NCBI GenBank assembly: GCA_964585785.1
Contig: CAZPFL010000015.1
Location: 1-38,581 of the forward strand
DNA length: 38,581 nucleotides
DNA from: WHUA01 sp964585785
Lineage (GTDB): Bacteria; Pseudomonadota; Alphaproteobacteria; UBA8366
Reading direction: 5' to 3'
Shown here: positions 7,634 to 15,219 of the stretch, one piece after another
How the letters are laid out: each line of letters begins with the position of its first letter
Position numbering within the stretch: the first letter of the stretch is position 1
The notes under the pieces: model-generated
Database searches by the model: none
Seen by the model: only the letters and a program-made list of their open reading frames with translations
What the model was told of the DNA's origin: nothing
Made by a program: the position numbers and the translations under genes

Positions 7634-9550
7634 TCACAAAGAGGCGGACTGCTGGCGCAGCCAGCTTTCCAACGTCATGAGCTGCCAGATTTCCTTGGAG
7701 CGGTCGGCCGTGCCGGCGCGGTCCTCGTCGACCATGCGGCGGAGATAGCCGCCGTTCACGAAGCCGGACTTCACCATGTCGCCGTGCATCAGCAGGTCTT
7801 CGACCATCTCGCGCAGGTCGCGCCGGATCCAGGCGCGGAGCGGCGCGCTGAACACGCCCTTGGGCCGGTAGATGATTTCCTTCGGCAGCCAGGCTTCGGC
7901 GGCCTTCTTGAGCACGGCCTTGGTCTCGTTGCCTTCGATCTTGCGCCGGCCGGAGATCGAGAAGGCGGCCGCGACGACTTCGCGGTCGACATAGGGCACG
8001 CGCACCTCGGTCGAGGCGGCCATGCTGGCGCGGTCGGTGTAGGCGAGGTTGAGGCCGGGCAGGAAGTGGCGGACGTCGGTGTAGCACATGCTGTTCACCT
8101 GATCGCCGCAGTTGGCCTGACGGTACTCGTTGTAGATGCCGGCATGTTCGTCGACCAGCCGGTCGACCGAGTCGTACAGGTCCGGGCTCAGCAGATCGTG
8201 GAACTCGGGCACGCCGTAATGCGTGTAGCTGCGGCGGAATGCCGCCTCTTCCGGCATGTCGGCGAAGGCGAGGAAGCGCTTCGCCCAGCGCACCGTGCGA
8301 ATGCCGCGATTTCCGTAGGCCACCGGCAGGTGGTGAACGATCGGGTTCACGATGCCGTTGCGCAGCACGCCGGGCAGCTGCCGGTAGCGCGCGGCAAGCA
8401 TGCAGGCATAGTGCTTGCGGTAGCCGCCGAACAGCTCGTCGGCGCCCATGCCGGACAGCAGCACCTTGACGCCGGCATCGCGCGCCGCCTTGCAGATCAG
8501 GTAGGCGTTGATCGCGGCCGCGTCGCCGATCGGCTCATCGAGCATGTGCACCATGCGCGGCAGCATGTCGGCGACATCCGGCGCGATCTCGATCTCGTGC
8601 AGCTTGATGCCGTTTTCCTTGGCGATGATGCGGGCGTAGTGCAGGTCGTCCGGCATCGCCTCCAGCTTCTGGTCTTCCTTGCGGAAGGAGATGGTGTAGC
8701 CTTCGATGTGATGGCCCTGGCGCGCCGCGATGACGGTGATCAGGCTGGAGTCGAGCCCGCCGCTGAGGAAGGTCGAGACCGGCACGTCGGCGACCATATG
8801 CGCGGCGACGGAGTCCTCGATGACCTTGCGCAGGCCGTCGACGTCGATCTCGCTGTAGGCGCTGCGGATCAGCTCGCGCCGCGGGTCGTAATAGCATTCC
8901 CGCCGGAAGCTTCCGTCGGGGGCGATCTCCGCCCAATAGCCCGGCGGCAGCTTCTCGACGCCCTGATAGACGCAATGCGATTCCGGAATCCAGTAATACA
9001 TCAGCGACGACACGAGCGCCGCGTGGTCGATGCGCAGGTCGTTGCCGAGCGCGATCGCGATGGCCTTCAGCTCGGACGCGAAGGCGAGGCCGCCGTTGCG
9101 CCGCGCCATGAACAGCGGCTTGATGCCGAACGGGTCGCGGGCGACCACCATCCGGCCGGTGCGCGTGTCGAGCAGCGCGAAGGCGAACATGCCGCGCATC
9201 CGGTTGAGGCAGTCCGGGCCCCACTTCCGCCAGGCCTCGAGCAGGACTTCCGTATCCGAGCTCGTGCGGAAGGTCACGCCGGTGGCGCGCAGTTCGTCGG
9301 CGAGCGCCTTGTAGTTATAAATCTCGCCGTTGAAGACGATGACCAGGCCGTCCTTCTCGAAGGGCTGGTTGGCGGCGTCGGACAAATCGATGATCGACAG
9401 GCGGCGGTGGCCGAGGCGCACGTCGGCGCCATGGCAAACGGTTTCATACACGCCCTCGGCGTCCGGGCCGCGGTGCGCGATCGAGCCGAGCATCTTCTGC
9501 AGGATGCCGGGGCCGGCGGGCATGTTGTACAGGCCGACGATTCCACACAT
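7634..9550 (-). CDS. asnB: Asparagine synthase (glutamine-hydrolysing), EPS-locus type
   Basis: 638 aa class II glutamine amidotransferase fused to an asparagine synthetase domain. The N-terminus MCGIVGLYN places the catalytic cysteine at residue 2 after methionine removal. The glutaminase part has HRRLSIIDLSDAANQPF and NGEIYNYKAL. The synthetase part carries the PP-loop FLSGGLDSS (about residues 261-269) and LSGMGADELFGGYRKH. It would use glutamine, ATP and aspartate to make asparagine. AsnB homologues of this length are common in exopolysaccharide and exosortase loci, where they may instead amidate a uronic acid or another carboxylate; the AlgD-type gene in the same arm makes that idea attractive, but it is inference. 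It is the first gene of the leftward arm, preceded by the long regulatory gap. Confidence 0.93.
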   Translation of the reverse strand: MCGIVGLYNMPAGPGILQKMLGSIAHRGPDAEGVYETVCHGADVRLGHRRLSIIDLSDAANQPFEKDGLVIVFNGEIYNYKALADELRATGVTFRTSSDTEVLLEAWRKWGPDCLNRMRGMFAFALLDTRTGRMVVARDPFGIKPLFMARRNGGLAFASELKAIAIALGNDLRIDHAALVSSLMYYWIPESHCVYQGVEKLPPGYWAEIAPDGSFRRECYYDPRRELIRSAYSEIDVDGLRKVIEDSVAAHMVADVPVSTFLSGGLDSSLITVIAARQGHHIEGYTISFRKEDQKLEAMPDDLHYARIIAKENGIKLHEIEIAPDVADMLPRMVHMLDEPIGDAAAINAYLICKAARDAGVKVLLSGMGADELFGGYRKHYACMLAARYRQLPGVLRNGIVNPIVHHLPVAYGNRGIRTVRWAKRFLAFADMPEEAAFRRSYTHYGVPEFHDLLSPDLYDSVDRLVDEHAGIYNEYRQANCGDQVNSMCYTDVRHFLPGLNLAYTDRASMAASTEVRVPYVDREVVAAAFSISGRRKIEGNETKAVLKKAAEAWLPKEIIYRPKGVFSAPLRAWIRRDLREMVEDLLMHGDMVKSGFVNGGYLRRMVDEDRAGTADRSKEIWQLMTLESWLRQQSASL

Positions 9551-9612
9551 GGCGGTCAGATTCCGTTCTCGAAGGAGTTAATCCAGGCCGACGCGATCGC
9601 CGTCAGGTTGAC

Positions 9613-9631
9613 TCGAGTCGAGGCGACTCGA
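9613..9631. repeat. Inverted repeat in the asnB leader
   Basis: Perfect 8 bp arms TCGAGTCG and CGACTCGA separated by AGG, about 65 bp upstream of the asnB start codon. It could be an operator or a leader hairpin. No T-run follows on either strand, so it is not a typical terminator. Confidence 0.5.
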
Positions 9632-9782
9632 CCCGCACGTTGTGTAAGCGCGCGCGGTACGCGAATGCGTCGCGCCGAGTCGGCTTGTCGATAACAAAAA
9701 AGTGATTGGTTAACGCCGGCCCGCAACCTGTCTCCGATACTCCCATCGGGTTGGGAGAGGCGTACCGCGCCCGTCGTGCCGG

Positions 9783-9809
9783 GGACCGATCGAATATTTC
9801 GATCGGTCC
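9783..9809. repeat. 27 bp inverted repeat with 12 bp perfect arms
   Basis: Arms GGACCGATCGAA and TTCGATCGGTCC flank the three bases TAT. It lies about 235 bp upstream of asnB and 580 bp upstream of the ATPase gene. There is no T-run after it, so it resembles an operator or an RNA leader hairpin more than a terminator. Confidence 0.6.
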
Positions 9810-10269
9810 GGGCATGAGTGCTCGAATGGAGTATAAATGCTAGGCTTGCGCAACTATCGCGCGTAGAACGGCAGTGCAGCATGCGCAGCCCTCTTGTGTC
9901 GCGGTTTTCTCGCGGAATTCGGCGGCGGAGAACGGCGCGCGAGGCCCGGCCGCGCGGTGCGACTGAACAGGTCATCGGCCCTTCACGCTCCCCTGCTGCT
10001 CGTATTCCCGGGCTAGTCCGATTTGGACCGTGTGCCCCGGTAGATCGGAATTCATTGCCCGGAGTTTGGTCCAAGTCGGCATGCGTTGACATTAGTCCAT
10101 TGGAAATACCCCTTTCGGAAGAAAGACAGGGACCGACGGACGTGGTCTACCTCGGACCGTGAGACTGTTGGTGGGTGAATCGCCGCGGCGGCATTTCACA
10201 AGGGGAATGTTTTCGCGGCTGCAAAATGAAAAAACACTAAAGTGGTAATACAGATGCGGAATTGCCTAC

Positions 10270-10281
10270 TCAATATATTGA
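10270..10281. repeat. 12 bp AT-rich palindrome upstream of the ATPase gene
   Basis: TCAATATATTGA is a perfect palindrome about 110 bp before the proposed ATPase start, inside the AT-rich part of the divergent region. It is a candidate regulator site; chance occurrence is possible because the stretch is AT-rich. Confidence 0.4.
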
Positions 10282-10390
10282 ATTACCGTGCTAATCGAAG
10301 TCAGTGCTTCCGAATAAAGTCTTCGTTTGAAGCAAGTTCTGGCTCATAATTAGCAGGTGCACAGTATTGCGCTTGTAGGCTTTCTCATCG

Positions 10391-12265
10391 ATGCATCCGA
10401 TAGACAGAATGATTTTCACAAAAATGATACGGCTCCTTCGGAAAAAGCGTAAAGATTCCGAGGCGACCGACGATGTGCTCTCGGTGGTAGAACTGATCGA
10501 GCCGACTGCGCCCACCCTCGATGTGTCGTCGAAGGAGGACGAGGATGCGGACGGTGTGTCTTATCTCGAGCCGTCGTTGAAGGTCGTTTCCTCGGACGAG
10601 GCGAAGGCCTCGAAAGACGCGGACGGACGCAACGGCACGCCGCATCTTTCGGCGCGCGGCGGACGGGAACGGGACGCGAAGGAGCGCGACGAGGGCGCCA
10701 AGCCGATCCATCTTGAAGTGCACAACATGTCATCGGACCGCGAAAATCACGCCTCGGCGCGCAAATCCAGGGACGACGCGGACGGCGCGGCCGCCGGTGC
10801 GAGCGGCGTCGACCGGGATGGCGGCGACAAGCCTGCGCGCGCCGCTGGCGAGGCGAACGACGAAGTGCGGATGAAGGGTGCGCTGCTGCGCACGGTCGCG
10901 TTTCGCGAGACGAGCCTCGCGAAGATCGACGAGGAGTCCGTATCGAATCCGGCCTTCAACATTTTCGCCAACGCCCGCATGTGGCGCCATGACGAGCGCA
11001 ACCTCAACTATTCGGGCGAAGTCGCGAAGCTTTACCGGGATGTGTTCACGCCGACGCGGCCGAAGAAAGACTACCGGGATTTTTCCGGCCGTCGCGACAC
11101 GATCGAGGCGATCATCCAGGCGGTCGAAGAGGAGCGGTCGCACGTCGTTCTGCTTGGCGAAAAGAGCCTCGGCAAGACCTCGCTGATGAATATCATCGCC
11201 GAGTGTGCGAAGGAGGCGGGTTACCTCGTCGCCCGTATGACGGGGACGGCGGACCTCAACTTCGAGCATTTCATCTTCGCCATTCTTGAGCAGTTTTCCG
11301 CGCGCATCGCCGAGACGCCGGTCAAGGATATCCTCCAGAAGCGGCTGGGAACCGAGGACCTGTGCGAGCTGGTGGACCGCGAGCGTGAGCTCGACGTGCC
11401 CGCCGCGATCAAGATTTTCCAGCGGCTGACCGAGCATCAGGCGATTGTCCTGGTGGATGACTTCGAGCGCATCGAGAACGCCGAGCTGAAGGCCCGCATC
11501 GGCGAGCTGATGGGCGTGCTGTCGGATCAGGGCGCATGGCTGTCGCTGCTGCTGTTCGGCCGCGCATCCCGTGCGGGCGACATCCTGCCCGAAAGCTTCC
11601 AATCCTTGCCGAACATCACCTGGATCAAGCTGCAGCCGATGTCGGAAGAGGACGCGGCCCGCGTCATCGCCCGCGGCGTGTCGGCGGTTGGGGTGCAGTT
11701 CGGCGACGAGGTGACCGAGTCGATCATCCGCCTGTCGCAAGGCATCCCGAGCGCGATTCAATGGCTTTGCCTTCTCGCGATCCGGCGCGCGACTCAGCGC
11801 TACGCCTCCGAGGTCGAGGTGCATGATCTCGCCGACGTGGTCGCGCTCGCGACCAGCAAGATCGATGCGAAATTGAGCGCCTTCTACGACCAGGTCTGCG
11901 GCCCGACGCGCTGCAGCTGGGCCGACGACGTGCTTTACCTGGCGGTGCAGACCCCCGCCGACTCGAACGGCGTGTTCTCGACCGAGATGATGAGCCGGAT
12001 TTCCAGCGACGTCCTCGGCCGGTCGGCGATGGAGCTGCCGCTGCATTCGGCGCTCAGCCGGTTCACCGCGGAAGACGGCAAGCCGATCCTGGAAAAGGTT
12101 TGGACCGCGAGCGGCACCTGTTACCGTTTCTTGAACCCGGCCATGCGCGCTATCGTCATGTTGAAGAACTGTGGCCGCTTGCCTCATATGCCCGACAGTC
12201 TTCTCGAAAGCGCGCAGGAGATGGATCTCCTGCCGTCGCCGGGCGCCGCCCCCGGGGCCGCCTGA
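10391..12265 (+). CDS. P-loop (AAA/STAND-like) ATPase of unknown role in EPS locus
   Basis: 624 aa protein that I cannot place in a named EPS family. Residues 1 to about 160 are strongly charged and low in complexity, rich in Asp, Glu, Ser and Arg, and probably disordered. A conserved-looking part begins near residue 165. The Walker A motif is GEKSLGKTS (G256-S264), and a Walker B-like strand AIVLVDDFERI places acidic residues at D356-D357. The region after it (LLLFGRASRAGDILPESF, then LSQGIPSAIQWLCLLAIRRA) resembles the sensor and helical lid of AAA_16/ExeA-type ATPases. No membrane segment is seen. It opens the rightward EPS arm, 181 bp before the beta-barrel gene, so it may power or regulate assembly or export. 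The start is uncertain: no strong ribosome binding site precedes the ATG at 10391, and in-frame ATGs occur at 10409 and 10424. Confidence 0.85.
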   Translation: MHPIDRMIFTKMIRLLRKKRKDSEATDDVLSVVELIEPTAPTLDVSSKEDEDADGVSYLEPSLKVVSSDEAKASKDADGRNGTPHLSARGGRERDAKERDEGAKPIHLEVHNMSSDRENHASARKSRDDADGAAAGASGVDRDGGDKPARAAGEANDEVRMKGALLRTVAFRETSLAKIDEESVSNPAFNIFANARMWRHDERNLNYSGEVAKLYRDVFTPTRPKKDYRDFSGRRDTIEAIIQAVEEERSHVVLLGEKSLGKTSLMNIIAECAKEAGYLVARMTGTADLNFEHFIFAILEQFSARIAETPVKDILQKRLGTEDLCELVDRERELDVPAAIKIFQRLTEHQAIVLVDDFERIENAELKARIGELMGVLSDQGAWLSLLLFGRASRAGDILPESFQSLPNITWIKLQPMSEEDAARVIARGVSAVGVQFGDEVTESIIRLSQGIPSAIQWLCLLAIRRATQRYASEVEVHDLADVVALATSKIDAKLSAFYDQVCGPTRCSWADDVLYLAVQTPADSNGVFSTEMMSRISSDVLGRSAMELPLHSALSRFTAEDGKPILEKVWTASGTCYRFLNPAMRAIVMLKNCGRLPHMPDSLLESAQEMDLLPSPGAAPGAA

Positions 12266-12446
12266 TTCGCGACCCGAATCGCGCGATTCAACGAAAAGTA
12301 GAATATCCAGCGGCCTTAGCGTCCAACCTGTTATTTAATTGTCACAGTTCCCGGCGCAATACCCGCCGGGGACGATGATCGTTTGTAAATCGCGGGAAAC
12401 CTGAGGTAATGTGCCCCTTAGTTTGTACTGGCTTTGGGAAGGGGCT

Positions 12447-13784
12447 ATGTGGGGAAGTCTCGCGGGTGAGATTCTGCGCGTCCGCAGCCAACGTGGACAG
12501 CGCATTTTTGCTGCGATCGGTCTGGGGTTGGGCGTGGTGTGTTATGGCGCGCCGAACGCCAGCGCCCAAGTGGCGCCGGAATATCAGTACACGCCGGACG
12601 TGTTCCAGGACGAGATCCCGCGGGGGGAGACGGTGCGCACGCGTCAGCGTCCCGAGCTCGAGCCGCTCGGTCTCCATGTCGGCAGCTTCTTTATGTTCCC
12701 GAGCATTACGAACGGGATCAGCTTTACCGACAACGTCTTCGCGACGGAAAGCCACAAGAAAAGCGATTTCATTTATACCTTGGCGCCGCAGTTCAATGTG
12801 CGCTCCGATTGGAACACGCACTCGGTCGAGCTGGCGGCCGGCGGGCGTCTCGGCTACCACTTCGATCAGACGGGTGAGGATTACCAGGATGCCTTCGCAT
12901 CCGCGGCGGGTCGGCTCGACGTTTCGTCCCATACCGTCGTGCACGGCAAGCTGAACCTCAATCGCGATCATGAAGAGCGCGGCGACCCGAACGACGTCAA
13001 CGGCAGCGAGCCGACGGTGTTCTACACCTATGCGGGCACGGTCGACGCAGCCCATCGGTTCAACCGGCTGACGCTGTCGATGGCCGGCGATATCCGCCGA
13101 ATCGACTACGACAACACGCCGGCGGCCAACAACACGACCATCGACAACAGCGACCGCAACCGGGTCGAGTACAGGCCGGGCGTCAAGGCTGCCTACGAGT
13201 TCAGCCCCGGATACTCCGGCTTCATCCGCGCCGAAGGCGACATCCGCCATTACGACAAGACGTATGACAGCAACGGCTTCAAGCGCGATTCGACGGGCTT
13301 CGACGTGGTTGGCGGCGCGTCGGTCGATCTGACGGGCCTGCTGTTCGGCGATTTCTATGCCGGTGTTCGGCAGCGCTACTTTGACGACACGCGCTTCGAC
13401 TCCATTACCGGGCCGGTCGTCGGCTCGACGCTGACCTGGATCCCGACCGGGCTCACCACGGTGAAGCTGAAGATCGACAACCAGGTCATCGAGTCGACAG
13501 GGGTCAACACCTCGGGCTATTCCAGCACCAGCGTCACCCTCGGCGTCGATCATGAGTTGCTCCGCAACCTCATCCTGAGCGCGAACTTGGGTGGCCGGTA
13601 TGACGATTTCGAGGGGATCAGCCGGACGGACAAATACCTCTCCGGATCCGTCGGCGCCGATTACCTATGGAACCGCTATCTCACCCTGAGTGGCCGCTAC
13701 GGCATCACGAACCGGGATAGCAATGCCGCAAACACAGACTATACGAGCAACCTTTTCTCGCTCTTCCTGACCGCCCAGCTTTAA
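12447..13784 (+). CDS. Outer-membrane beta-barrel protein (BBP2-like) of the EPS export locus
   Basis: 445 aa predicted outer-membrane protein. A signal peptide runs to about residue 40: basic start, hydrophobic FAAIGLGLGVVC, cleavage after NASA. The mature part alternates polar and hydrophobic residues in many short strands with GGRLGYHF, GAADYLWNRYLTLSGRYG-like turns and a C-terminus ending SLFLTAQL, as in putative beta-barrel porin 2 proteins. I chose the ATG at 12447 because GGGAAGGGG lies just upstream; an in-frame GTG at 12411 would add 12 residues with no good ribosome site. Proteins of this kind sit beside Wza/Wzc-like genes in alphaproteobacterial polysaccharide loci and may provide the outer-membrane passage. 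Substrate and partner are inferred from neighbours. Confidence 0.85.
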   Translation: MWGSLAGEILRVRSQRGQRIFAAIGLGLGVVCYGAPNASAQVAPEYQYTPDVFQDEIPRGETVRTRQRPELEPLGLHVGSFFMFPSITNGISFTDNVFATESHKKSDFIYTLAPQFNVRSDWNTHSVELAAGGRLGYHFDQTGEDYQDAFASAAGRLDVSSHTVVHGKLNLNRDHEERGDPNDVNGSEPTVFYTYAGTVDAAHRFNRLTLSMAGDIRRIDYDNTPAANNTTIDNSDRNRVEYRPGVKAAYEFSPGYSGFIRAEGDIRHYDKTYDSNGFKRDSTGFDVVGGASVDLTGLLFGDFYAGVRQRYFDDTRFDSITGPVVGSTLTWIPTGLTTVKLKIDNQVIESTGVNTSGYSSTSVTLGVDHELLRNLILSANLGGRYDDFEGISRTDKYLSGSVGADYLWNRYLTLSGRYGITNRDSNAANTDYTSNLFSLFLTAQL

Positions 13785-13862
13785 AGGGCGGCGCGGGCCG
13801 GGGCGGGAAGGGCCGTCCCGGCGGACGCCAATCTTCCAAAGCATTGAAAAATAGCATAATTT

Positions 13863-13888
13863 AGGCCGCCATCGTTGGGCGGCCTTTC
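13863..13888 (+). terminator. Rho-independent terminator after the beta-barrel gene
   Basis: Perfect 8 bp stem AGGCCGCC / GGCGGCCT with a 7-base loop, followed by TTTCGTTT. It starts 79 bp after the stop codon and should end the ATPase/beta-barrel transcript, so the Wza-like gene probably has its own promoter. Confidence 0.75.
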
Positions 13889-14216
13889 GTTTATTGACCG
13901 AAAAACAGGGCTGGGATGCCGTGGCGTCTGGCTCGGCGGCGGCGCGGGCAGGCGTCCGCCTCCCGGGCGGCCCGAGGCCGCTTCGGCCCGGAAAATATAG
14001 TCAATCCGGGGTAATACCAAAGGTGCCGCGAATGCGCGGTGCCCTCCTTATTATAATTCAGCCGTCTAATCCGGTTGAGGACAGCGTCCCGACCTGTTCA
14101 TCCGGATGGGCGCAGAGCCGGCACCGCACGGCACGCATCGCCGGGCTTCGGATTTGATGCGGCCGGCACGGTTGGGCGGATGCGGCCCAGATATAAATTG
14201 CGATCGGGAGAATGCG
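13889..14216 (+). promoter_or_regulatory. Leader region of the Wza-like gene
   Basis: No gene seen. The stretch lies between a terminator and the Wza-like start codon, so a promoter is expected. A TATAAT hexamer occurs at 14052-14057 within an AT-rich patch, but no matching -35 box was found. The ribosome site GGGAG at 14206-14210 serves the downstream ATG. Confidence 0.45.
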
Positions 14217-14786
14217 ATGACAGGGATGTACAAGTACGGAAAGATCGCGGCAGTGAAGACATTGGTGATCGCCGTTATTGCGATCGTCGGCGCGCTGTCG
14301 GGCGGCCCCGTGGCGGCTGCCAACTCGGACTATTTGCTGGGCAGCGGCGACAAGGTCAAGATAACGGTTTTCGGCGAGCCCGATCTGACGGGCCCCTATG
14401 AAATCGACGGCTCGGGCGTCGTCGCCTTTCCACTGGTCGGGCAAGTGCGCGCTGCGGGCGGCACGGCGCGCGATCTGGAAAAGCGCGTCGCAAAAAAGCT
14501 GTCTGAAGGGTACCTGAAGAATCCGACGGTCAATGTCGAGGTGCTCACCTATCGGCCCTTCTTCATCTTGGGCGAAGTGAAGCATCCGGGCAGCTATCCA
14601 TACAAGAATGGCTTGAACGTGCTCAACGCGGTCGCCATGGCGGGCGGCTACACCTATCGGGCCAAATCGAACGTCTGGATGGTCACGCGCGCCGGCGACA
14701 AGAAGCTTCAGGATACCGAGGTCACGAACGGCGACTTTACCGTTCGCCCCGGTGACACGATTGTCGTTCCCGAGCGTTTCTTCTGA
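14217..14786 (+). CDS. Short polysaccharide export protein (Wza/GumB-like, PES domain plus SLBB)
   Basis: 189 aa periplasmic export protein. Signal peptide of about 35 residues (hydrophobic LVIAVIAIVGALS, cleavage near VAAA). The polysaccharide-export domain starts at SDYLLGSGDKVKITVFGEPDL and continues through GVVAFPLVGQVRAAGGTARDLEKRV; a single SLBB-type domain follows (FFILGEVKHPGSYPYKNG, VLNAVAMAGGYTYRAKS). The protein has no lipobox cysteine and ends at VVPERFF, so it lacks the lipid anchor, the additional SLBB repeats and the C-terminal membrane helix of Wza (about 380 aa). It presumably forms a periplasmic ring linking the Wzc-like protein to a separate outer-membrane barrel. Start ATG 14217 has GGGAG 6 bases upstream; the longer frame upstream lacks a signal-like N-terminus. 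Confidence 0.9.
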   Translation: MTGMYKYGKIAAVKTLVIAVIAIVGALSGGPVAAANSDYLLGSGDKVKITVFGEPDLTGPYEIDGSGVVAFPLVGQVRAAGGTARDLEKRVAKKLSEGYLKNPTVNVEVLTYRPFFILGEVKHPGSYPYKNGLNVLNAVAMAGGYTYRAKSNVWMVTRAGDKKLQDTEVTNGDFTVRPGDTIVVPERFF

Positions 14787-15219
14787 TCGACAGGCGCCGC
14801 GCGTAGGCATGAGCCTGGGCCGGAAGCCGTGCAAACGGACAGCGAAGACGCTCAAAAAGAAATTGAGTCGCGACGATCATGGAAAACGGCCAACAAAAGG
14901 CCGGTAATTGCAGGGTACTTTTTTAGTACCGCTTTTGCTCCTGTCGTAACGAAAATTTCTCTCGGTTATACAGGTATTAGAGCACGGCAAATATTGGGAA
15001 AAGAATATCCGGGAACCGGCCGGATTTGAAAAGTGAAACGCTGCGGAAGTCCGGTAATGAAACGGTCCGCAGCAGAGGGGTGAACAGCGGTTCAACGTGC
15101 GGAAGCGAAGCAAGCGAATCTCCACCGTTGGGCGCCCCGGTGCCGATGGTGTGACATCGCGATAGCGGGTTGCATGTCGGATCGAAGTTGAAATTTTTCC
15201 TAGCGGGTGAGTCGCAGCG
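14787..15219 (+). promoter_or_regulatory. AT-rich 433 bp leader of the Wzc-like gene with hairpin
   Basis: No convincing gene. Its middle part (about 14870-15010) is much more AT-rich than neighbouring genes. A perfect hairpin GGTACT / AGTACC with a T5 loop lies at 14914-14930, just after GGCCAACAAAAGGCC (14888-14902), a short stem of its own. These could be leader structures or regulator sites controlling the Wzc-like gene; none of this is a standard terminator. Confidence 0.45.

Larger units (their letters stand above)
9551..10390. promoter_or_regulatory. 840 bp divergent intergenic region between the two EPS arms
   Basis: No convincing gene was found here on either strand. The region separates asnB (leftward) from the ATPase gene (rightward), so it should carry promoters for both arms. 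It contains three perfect inverted repeats, listed separately, and its right end (about 10190-10390) is clearly more AT-rich than the surrounding coding DNA. A TTGACA-like hexamer occurs at 10085-10090, but no good -10 box lies at the right distance, so no promoter is called. Confidence 0.6.

Noticed and set aside
5340..9694. Long plus-strand reading frames of 802 and 636 codons opposite the bi-domain and asnB genes
   Set aside because: They are antisense shadows created by GC-rich codon use; their translations are rich in Arg, Ala, Asp and Val without domain features, while the opposite strand has clear enzyme motifs.
10085..10115. TTGACA hexamer as a possible -35 box
   Set aside because: No acceptable -10 hexamer lies 16-18 bp downstream.
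10730..13553. Minus-strand frames of 485 and 403 codons opposite the ATPase and beta-barrel genes
   Set aside because: Composition typical of shadow frames and no recognisable start context.
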